Shown here piece after piece: positions 56,251 to 64,000 of a DNA stretch of 64,000 nt. This stretch comes from Tetrastigma voinierianum. Its lineage: Eukaryota; Streptophyta; Magnoliopsida; Vitales; Vitaceae. The stretch lies in the NCBI GenBank assembly GCA_016808115.1, contig JAEQBH010000193.1:3162001-3226000 (forward strand), in the 5' to 3' direction. The notes beneath the pieces were generated by a model. That model did no database searches, had not been told where the DNA came from, and was given only the letters and a program-made list of their open reading frames with translations. The position numbers and the translations under genes are program-made. Position 1 is the first letter of the stretch; the number at the start of each line of letters is the position of its first letter.

Positions 56251-59104
56251 AATTCAAAAATGAGAGATTTCTAGCAAGAAAGAAGAGAAAAACAGCAATT
56301 GTAGCGGTCTCTATCGCGACGTACTTCCCTTTCTCGGGTCGCGAAAAACGCCCCAGCAAATGGCCGTATAGGAACTCCGTGTCGTAAATAATATTTTTGT
56401 GTCGCGAACACGCGATCTAAAAATTGATGTAGACGAGCTTGCGTTGCAACAAAAGATATCGTGTCGCGACAGGAAAAGGAAAGAAAACAACTAAGATAAA
56501 GATCAGTTATGTTGTGACATAATGAAAGACCAGAAGGAAGAATCTATGTCGCGACAGAATCTACTATATCTTGAAACTGACTCTTCCAACATGGAGGAGC
56601 TGGTTAAAACAGAAGAGAGAGAGCATTGAAAGAAGAAGTTCAATCGCAATAAGAAAATTTATGTCGCTACAAATGACGCTTACTTGTTGAACTGGCCTGG
56701 TCGCAACAAAGGAACCTAACGTTGTAACATGCTTCAAGCTGAGGAGATAAGTCTATGTCTTGACATGGATCTTAATGTCACAACACAGAAATAAGTTGAA
56801 CAGAGAGAAACGAGGTTGCGATAAACTTATATATGTCGCGACAAAGATTTCAACACAATGCAAAGAAGTCCAATCACGACATAACAAACTGGGTCACGAT
56901 AGAATGAGTAAGCTGAACATAGAAGAGTCTTGTCGCGACATGAAAACTAGGTCGTGACAACAAATATTGATAACACTAAGAAGTCATGTTGCAACATCAG
57001 AACAAAGCTACAACAAGAAGTCAAGCTCGCTGGCAACAGCTTCCCCATCGCATGCACTTTCCTCGGTCACGGATGCAATGTAGATAATACAAGAGAAAGC
57101 GTTGCAACATACCCGAATGTAGATACCGTCGCGATAGGAGTGAACTCGTCAAGGGACACCAACTCGCAAAGTCGCATACATGATTATCGATGTTGCGACA
57201 TAACTGTTTGAGGAATGCACAAAATATTGTCGCAACAAAGGAAACTTTATCGCAACAGAGTTATCATACTAAAAGAAAGAAGATTGTCGCAACAAAAATA
57301 CGCTGTCGCAACTAAAGCAAAAAGGAGCACAAGATCTCAAGTCGCTGGCGCACTCCACTACACACCTCGCAACAATGACACAAAACTCGGGCTGGCGACA
57401 TACCCTATGTCGCCACTGCAGAAGGCGACCGGGGCCGAATTTTGGGGGATTCACACATAGCCTAAATTCTTGTAGCCAAACTTCGAGGGCTCAGAAATAG
57501 AAACGACTGCTAAAAGCGAGGCAAAATAGGTCGTGATCATCTGACACGTACTCGTAGTGCACCAGACAGGACTCTTTGTATTTTCATATTTTTCTTTTCT
57601 TTTCTTCTTTTTCTATTTTTCTTTCTTCTCGTGAGATTAGATTTAGAGTAGGACTGCTAATTTGTTTATCGGATTCGAAACATGAAATGTTCAAGTCAAA
57701 TTAATTTACGACATAGCTTGAATTACCGAACTCCGCACAAAAAGCCGGAAATCATTTATTCACCGATTGGCATATAGTAGAATTTTCCCGATCGCATACT
57801 TCAATGTATACTGTGAAATTCGCTAAGAACATAACTTCACCTGTGGAAAGATATGATGTTGGGTATGGTCTTTTCTCGCATAATGAGAAGAAAATTTCTC
57901 AAGGCTGGTGTTTTGAATTTATTTGGATGGTGATGTTGTGAAATTAATTGTTCCTAATCTTAGTAGCTAATACCCATGAAAGGACTATTGTCTGGCTCTG
58001 ATTTTCAGGAGGCCCTCTGAGTGACACAGAGATGGAGATTCCTGAGAGCATAGATTAGTTACTTGGGGGTATGCTAGATTAATATTGAAGAACTAATGTG
58101 CTCTGAAAGGTTACTTAGATAAATCCTCAATTTGCTCATGGTTTGAGAAAGGTTGAGTGATATATCACTCCCATCAATTAGAGATCTCTCCTTGGTTTGG
58201 AGGAATGATCTTGATCCCGTTAGCTTCGAGATTTAATATGAGCGGAAAACTCTCTTTTTCTCGCATCTTAAGGATGAGACATCATTCATTTTGTAGAAAT
58301 TTAGCAATTGCCCTGCAAGAAATCTATAGTCATAAGAAATGGGTATGAAGTATTGGAAAAGAAAAATACCTAGATCTTAAAGAGAAATTCTAATTACAAG
58401 TAATTGATTAGAATCATGATTCAGAAATGAACATGAACCTCTACTCAGTGAAAAGTATGGTTAGAGGAGGAATCCAAACTATACTACCTTGCCTCTTGAC
58501 AAATTCAAATTCCAACTTAGGGGAAAATAGAATGAGATTATGATGCAGGAATTGATAAGATCACATCAGTGAATCCTAGTGTTTACTTCCAGCAATAATA
58601 TAGTTCAGTCTAGTTTATATTTAGGATTTAAATTTTTCCCTTTATTTTAAATGTAGGATTCCAGTTATTAAAATTCTTATTAGGTTACTAAATTTATTTC
58701 TAAAATTGGTTCAAATAGTATAGAACTCGAGTAGTTAAATGAAGTTTAAATTCTTTCAATTCGTGGGAACGCATATCCCACTTATAGGTCCACTTTATTA
58801 CTTGTACGACCTGTGTACTTGTAGTTTTTAAGACCGAACTAAATCTTTAAATGAGTTCAGTGGCAAAACAATTCTTCTTATGAGCATATAAGTTATATAT
58901 GGTGTCAACAAGTTTTTGGCGCCATTGCTGGGGATTTTAGTCAGTCTAGTTTATAATCCTTTGGTAGTAGTGCCATAAATTTGAATTTGCACAACTTGTG
59001 GTGTTAACAAGTTTTTGGCGCCATTGTCGGGGACTTATTTAGTCCTTAGTAGCAGAGTCATAACTTTTTTTGCACAGTTTGGTCTATACAAAATTCGGTC
59101 AACA
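56251..59104 (+). repeat. E3 3' LTR, first ~118 bp missing
   Basis: Aligns with 36114-38992 of the 5' LTR, including the palindrome-rich part (56.31-57.43 kb), the CT tract, and the two internal primer-site-like repeats at 58908 and 59007. It ends GGTCAACA before the TSD TTTGT. The family start TGATGAGTC is absent. Confidence 0.88.
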
Positions 59105-59109
59105 TTTGT

Positions 59110-59714
59110 CCTTCCTGGGGATTCATTGGTCTTTAGGGAAGGTAATGAATTTTTCTTTCATCAAGAAATCAAATAGTTCCTCAGTCTTTGCTACCTCAAA
59201 AGTATATTAGACTCGTGTATCAACAATTTTTGCCTTCTTCCACACATCAAGTGTCTTTTCTACCAAAAGATGACAAGTGAATGTACTTGTAGCTAATAGA
59301 TATGCTACTACCACCTCCTGGTTCACCTCTTAGCAATAGGTTCCCATGGACTTCTTTCTCTGGTAACTTTCTTCCTTGAGCAGTTCTTCATATTCTGTCA
59401 CCTTAACTGCAAGTTCATAAAAATCTCTAAATTCCATACCACGGAATTTTTTCCTCAACTCAATGTTCAAACCTCTTTGGGCCATTTTCACGTACTCTGT
59501 CTTTGGAAGATGGATCTTGCATATGTTTCTCATGTTCTTGAAACGGGAGATGAACAAATCAACGATCTCCCCATTTATTTGAGTCACTCTAGATAGTTAT
59601 GTGCTGCACACTTCAAAGCCAACCAAGAACTCGGTGTGGAATTGCCTTTCCATCTCTTGCCAACTTTGTATGGAGTTCCTTGGTAATGTTATACCAAGTG
59701 AATGCTGCCTGATT
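59110..59714 (-). pseudogene. T1 gag N-terminal and capsid part
   Basis: On minus at 59330-59587: GEIVDLFISRFKNMRNICKI, EYVKMAQRGLNIELRKKFRG, MEFRDFYELAVKVTEYEELL, the Tat gag capsid signature (V-x-x-F-x-x-R-F-x-x-x..C, G-L-x-x-x-L-R-K-K-F, F-R-D-F-x-E-L). It extends to 59110 on one side, where E3 cuts it, and to 59714 on the other, where E5 cuts it (traces WQEMERQFHTE-like). It belongs with the zinc finger at 35590-35990. Confidence 0.85.
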
Positions 59715-61101
59715 TGTTTAGGTCGAGTAGGTGTTCAGAATCAACAAAATTTATAACTCAGATTCCTAATAATGACGTAAAGCAAAGCTACCGCAGATAC
59801 CGCTCAAGGGTCGAACACGGATGGGTTTTCTTCTGCGAGATAAGAGTTATAAAGTATTGAAAAATGGTGTTTTCCTCGCCGTCTCAAAGGGCTCTGTGGG
59901 AAACAAAGGTGTGTAAATGGCTGAAAACTCGGGAATAACTAAATTGAAAAGTTGAGAGAGAAACTCTTGAAGTCTCGGGCCATCGGGCTTAGGGTTCAGT
60001 TAACACAACACGTATTCTGCCCTTATCCTCATATTTTCTGGGAGCAATGACACATAGTCATTTCGAACCCGATCTTCATTTCAAATCTTAAAACTCCAAA
60101 CCCCAAGAGTTTTTCCTTTGAAAGATGGCATTTTTATTAGAGTACAAATGTCCCTAAAGCAGTTGAAAACACATCTTAAAAACACTACCCTACGATAACT
60201 AATAGGAGACAACTAACTGGCCTCAATGGATGCAATCTAAAGTATCCATCAATCCCAAAAAGCTAGTTAAATACACATTAAAGAGAGTTAATATATATAA
60301 GAGATTTTAACTTGGTGAGAAGTAGGCACAAATAAATTCTTAAACACAGACGTGAAGAGCATGAGAACATGCCTAAGCCTAAAACACCCAGCCGCCTTCC
60401 CTTCAAGGATCAGGTATTAGCCAAGCATCCTCGATTTGTCAAGGGGTGTTGTAAACCCAAGAAAAATGCAAGAAAGTGAAGGGAGAAGAAAAGAAAATCA
60501 CCACCACAGAGAGGGAGAGGAAGCTTCGTGCCCAATTTCCTTGATTGATTGATGGTATGCCAAAAGGATTTGATTATACATGGTCAGAGCTTACAGCTCT
60601 GTAAATAAGAGAATTTATGCAATTTTCGTTCAAAAGAACCAAAATTACATAAGGGCAATCATAAACCACCAACAAGTGGATCAAAAAAGCAGCCAATGTG
60701 CACACAGGAGTCACAGGAGCAAATGTTCAAGTAGTTAAAACAGTAACTCGCTAGCCAGAAATACAAAATCGCAACCTCGCGAAATTTGCAGCGTTGCTGC
60801 AACTTTGCAACCCCCAAAATTTCAAATAGCCTTGCTCCCCCTTCTTCAAAAGAATTTTGCCCAAGTTCTCCCTCGATTTGATCTTGCATCTTCGACCCTA
60901 CGTTCATCGTTTGAATCGAATTGAGGAATGTTGGGGAGGTGTTCGAATTCGCAAAACTGTCTAAAATAAATTTACAAAATGTCATCAAGACGAAGCCGAC
61001 CCAACGTATCAATCGAGTTATCAAGTTGATTAGCAATGCCAAAAAGCGCATAAACCCGCCACATAAACAAGTAGTTCAAATCGACTATTCGGGTACTAAC
61101 T
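59715..61101 (-). repeat. E5 3' LTR
   Basis: About 1,387 bp. On minus it starts around GTTAGTACCCGAATAGTC (E4: ATTACTACCCAAATAGTG) and ends TCGACCTAAACA. Minus-strand frames at 60659-61051 and 60972-61223 lie across this LTR and its boundary and are not genes. Confidence 0.8.
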
Positions 61102-61116
61102 TCCCCCAACCCACGA
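61102..61116 (-). other. E5 polypurine tract
   Basis: GTGGGTTGGGGGAAG on minus directly before the LTR. A second tract, GTTTGGTTGGGGGGAGGT, lies at 61381-61398. Confidence 0.7.
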
Positions 61117-62319
61117 TAAATTCCTTTAGCAACAGTAGAAGGAAGATCACGCAGATATGTTTTTGCAAAAATGGACTCCATCGTTAAAAAGAATGTGCAA
61201 ATAAGAACTTCCAACCTTCGCATGACAAATTGGGACTCTAAGTATAAAGACTAGCCTGAGAACACATGTGCCATGTGAGCAAGTTTCAGGGCAACAATTA
61301 TTCCAAGGAAATCAGCCTGAACTTCCACCAAAATCTAAGTGTTTTTAGGTGATAAGTTTGCACCAATAAGTTGCTAAGCTACCTCCCCCCAACCAAACTA
61401 CTGCCAATACCTTAGACTGCCGACCAACCTAAATAGATTCAGTTCCACACTTATTTCATACTTCTATTGTATTGTGGTGTACGTCGAAAACTCGATCAAC
61501 AAATTCTGTAATCGGGATTCACCTGATGACTCCCCAACCAACTAAGGTTTAGTAAGTAACGTCAAAAGGATCTTTCAACCGACACAAACTCCATGTGTTT
61601 CACACTCGACTCGAATGATTTCGAAAATTCAGCAAATCTGCTAACCCACTAAACTCCACCACCATTCACCCATAGCGAGCACAAAGTTTCCGGTGATCAA
61701 ATCCGCCGGCTTAGGCACTAGGTTCAAAAAGGCTTGCTTCATACCCTCGACTGCTCTGTTTCTAGCTAAAGCGCCGCGGCTTTATTTATCTCTTTTCTTT
61801 TTCTTTTTCTTTGTCTTTCCTTTTTCTTTAGAAGACACATTAGCCTTCATTCTTCGGGAACTCTTAACCTATTGGTGGTCGTCAACTAAGCTAAGGTCAG
61901 GGTTTTGGTAAAGTAAGGAGTATGCAAATTTTCAGCCCTATCGATGAAAACTAATGTGAGCTGGTGTGTGACTAGAGAATGGTGGAAGATAGGGGGTAAT
62001 TACCAGGGTCTTCAACTGACCAAAAACTCAATCAAACATGGAACCATTCTAGCATTTGGTATCATACAGTGCTTCAATTTTTCAATTTACAGGAAAGGCA
62101 AAATCATAAATATAGGGTCAAAATGAGATGCATAAGTGTAGAAAAATAGATTTGTATTATATATATAAAGGTGAATTTACAAATTTTTTGACTTTTTAAA
62201 AAAGAAATAAACAGCAAGCCTCTATATAAACACAAAAAGGGCTTTGCTGGGTATGATGTACAAGTAAAACTAAAACCAAAAGTATGAACATCACTTCCAA
62301 CACTAACTATCCTGGGAAT
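61117..62319 (-). other. E5 untranslated region
   Basis: No protein recognised. A Lys-rich frame (SSKEKGKTKKKKKKRDK) at about 61780-61835 on minus is encoded by an AAG-rich run and is not convincing. It holds the second purine tract at 61381-61398. Confidence 0.45.
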
Positions 62320-64000
62320 CAACGAGAAAGTTAGTGGAGGAAGTGGTACCTCAATCGCGTCGAAGGCTATCCTCACCGCGCAGTCGAGGTGCCGGTGGGT
62401 GAGGTAGCCGATGTCGCGCACCGCCAATATATCCAAAGAAGTCAGCAGGAGCCGACGCGGAGGAACTCGATCCTCGTCTCGGGGAAGGGATAGCTGAGGT
62501 CCCCGAAAGTGTGGGCCTAAGGAGAGACAGCAGGGAGGCCCAAGTGGCTCTCTAGCCTCACGATGCTGGCCTGGATCTGAGCTATGGAAGCCTCGGTGCG
62601 GGTCATCCTCTCTACTAGTGTGGCCTGTGAAGCTGCAAATGAAGCCGTAGTGGCTGAGAATGTGCGTGACCGCCCCCACGAGAGCCCCGAAGTCTCTAAG
62701 GCAGGCAGGTAATATATCGCGGGGTCGGTGGGAGGTGCCTCGCCCCACTATATCCGACCGAGCAAGCAAGGCCTGTGGGCCCAAAGTCCGGTGGAGAGTG
62801 CAGGGCACTGGAGCCCGCACCAAAGATGGAGCTACTCGGGAGGAGTGGCCGCGGCAACCCAAGGGACCGGAGGGGTTGCCTGGGTGAAACCTGGCCGGAG
62901 GCCCCCGCCAGGTCGGGCCATAGGGACAAGTCCCCCGAGGAATAACACGCCGCCGTGCTCGTCCGATCCCCTCGAAGGAAGATGGAAAGCTCGGTGTCCG
63001 GCCTCCATCGATCAATGGTGGTGCGGTGGTATCACACAGCCGCGACGATGTCTAAACGAGGCCCGACGGAACCCGATATGCCTGGCAATCTCACACATAT
63101 GAGCAATTTAAATAGGGAAAGAAAGGGTGATTCAGCCAGTGGCAGACTCCAACTGGGTGGACTGCTCGAAATGGAATAATGAGGTCACACCGCCCCTCAC
63201 GGGCCGAACCAATATCCTCCTCGGGAATGTGATATAACACCTCCAGATGCCTCCTCTCCTCCTGCACTATATGCTTAGAAGTAGTAGAAACATATTGCAC
63301 CAAAACGTGGTCTATCGTAAGTATTACGCCGGCAAGGTGCCGGCTCAACAATATCGACCGCCGCAGTGTCCATAGAGTTCTCGAACCATCTCCCTAGTCG
63401 AGGATGGGGCCATCGCCTATAACCGCCGCATCGGGCGAGGACCACCGGTAAAATGGAGGGCAACAGGATATCGTGAGGCCCGAAGTATCCCCGCCCCCGT
63501 TGTCGATAGAAATGAAGAGCAAGATGGTTGGCCTCTCGCTGATATCATAGTACGATAGAACCCTCGACCGACCACCCGAGGATACAAGACTCGCGGCACC
63601 ATGAATGCCCGCATGGTATCACCGGGCAGAGTGCACGGAGTCTCTAGAGCCTCGGTTCGCGAAAAATGCCGGAGATCATAAGAGACACCTCCCCCCATGG
63701 AAATCTCTCGGTCCCTTACAACTAAACATGCCTCCCCGGACGGGTCGTAGGCAAGGCTCGCCGATGATGACCTCGGAGATGAACCTGGGCTCCGACAATA
63801 CCCCTCGGGATAAGCGCGAGAGGGGCGGCGCCCGGATCTCCCATGCGTAGATGACTCTAGGCCCGATGTCCGTGCCCTTCGTCGCGCCTCGGGCCGGGCC
63901 TACGGCGCGGAGCCGCAGGGGCTCAACTCGAGTATGATATCTCCTCCGGGCATGGCCTGCAGGAAAACCCCAAGATCACCAAGAAGAGGCAAAAGAGTGG
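62320..64000 (-). pseudogene. E5 extra ORF (plant-transposon-protein type), partial
   Basis: On minus: GVSYDLRHFSRTEALETP then DTMRAFMVPRVLYPRVVG (63417-63698), GAGILRASRYPVALHFTGGP, then VILTIDHVLVQYVSTTSKHI and RRHLEVLYHIPEEDIGSARE (63150-63351). A C-terminal helix VERMTRTEASIAQIQASI and SHLGLPAVS at about 62523-62650 is in a different frame from the long uninterrupted frame at 62104-63015, so the latter is a shadow. Visibly GC- and CpG-rich compared with its surroundings. The family link to E1 and E3 is by position and layout and is weaker than for E3. The start lies beyond the window. Confidence 0.55.

Larger units (their letters stand above)
35996..59104 (+). mobile_element. Large Athila-like Ty3/gypsy element E3 (host of E4)
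   Basis: 23,109 bp in total, about 15.8 kb without E4. It starts TGATGAGTCTTAAACTC, ends ATTCGGTCAACA, and has a 5-bp target duplication TTCGT (35991-35995) and TTTGT (59105-59109) with one C-to-T difference. Order on +: 5' LTR, PBS, gag, protease, [E4], RT, RNase H, integrase, extra ORF, 3' LTR. T1 gag resumes on both sides in the same strand, which confirms the insertion. Athila assignment is by gag, protease, RT and the downstream ORF. Confidence 0.9.
28030..59714 (-). mobile_element. Tat-lineage Ty3/gypsy element T1, split by S2, E3 and E5
   Basis: Read on minus from the right: gag at 59714-59110, gag zinc finger at 35990-35590, repeat-containing linker and protease at 32814-31600, RT, RNase H, a second archaeal-type RNase H, and integrase ending near 28035. 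The extra RNase H between RNase H and integrase is the hallmark of the Tat lineage. Only about 5.6 kb of the span is T1 itself; the rest is S2 (32820-35589) and E3 (35996-59104). E5 enters at 59715, so the gag start and 5' LTR lie beyond it or outside the window. Confidence 0.85.
59715..64000 (-). mobile_element. Athila-like element E5 (3' part; continues off right edge)
   Basis: On minus: extra ORF (64000-62320), untranslated region, polypurine tract GTGGGTTGGGGGAAG, 3' LTR (61101-59715). The LTR ends CCTAAACA against T1 gag. It is related to E4: the LTRs share the start, the palindromic GCGAAAT motif, GAAGATC-G-TT-GAAATGACTAT, and TATAAATTTTGTTGATTC near the end. Other LTR and TSD lie outside; the near flank is TGATT (59710-59714). 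Confidence 0.82.

Noticed and set aside
60659..61223. Two minus-strand frames of 130 and 83 codons as genes
   Set aside because: They lie over the E5 LTR and cross its polypurine boundary, and they show no recognisable domain.
62104..63015. 303-codon minus-strand frame, the longest open frame in the window, as a novel protein
   Set aside because: A different minus frame at 62523-62650 encodes a helix (VERMTRTEASIAQIQASI) expected of the E5 extra ORF. The long frame is a stop-poor shadow in GC-rich DNA, and its tail is AT-rich non-coding sequence.

Overview
The window is plant nuclear DNA made almost entirely of decayed, nested LTR retrotransposons. The evidence is the set of lineages present: Athila-type Ty3/gypsy with tRNA-Asp-like primer sites, a chromodomain gypsy element, a Tat-lineage gypsy element with a second archaeal-type RNase H, a Ty1/copia element, and TRIM-like and MITE-like elements. 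This mix is typical of a seed plant with a repeat-rich genome. I could not identify the species. I found no host protein gene, rRNA gene or tRNA gene. Every coding region is a transposon relic broken by stops and frameshifts.

Left block (1-20.3 kb). A chromodomain gypsy element on + (R1, pol from 13650 to the chromodomain ending at 19924) is the host. A reverse-strand long LTR (L1) that runs off the left edge ends at 13649 inside R1. L1 is itself split by a full-length Athila-like element on + (E1, 1550-13351, TSD CCTAT). A solo LTR of the same family as L1 (S1, 16041-19000, TSD TCGGG) sits inside the R1 integrase.

Centre (20.3-28 kb). This part is non-coding, with a TRIM-like element on - (21460 to about 22455) that carries a nested MITE-like insert, a very small second TRIM-like repeat pair (22476-22810), and a truncated copia element on - (about 22995-27400).

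Right block (28-64 kb). A Tat-lineage element on - (T1) runs from integrase near 28.03 kb to gag at 59.7 kb. It has been opened three times: by a second solo LTR (S2, 32820-35589, TSD TGCCT), by a 23 kb Athila-like element on + (E3, 35996-59104, TSD TTCGT/TTTGT), and by another Athila-like element on - (E5, from 59715 past the right edge). E3 is itself opened between protease and reverse transcriptase by a pol-less element (E4, 41933-49193, TSD AAAGG).

The most notable structures are: fossil primer-binding sites repeated inside the E3 LTR; dispersed palindromes (TGTCGCGACA in E3, GCGAAATTTCGC in E4/E5); the LTR-LTR-internal-LTR layout of E4; and a plant-transposon-type ORF downstream of integrase that occurs in E1, E3 and E5. 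Junctions given to the base rest on TSDs read directly. Internal domain limits are approximate because of decay.
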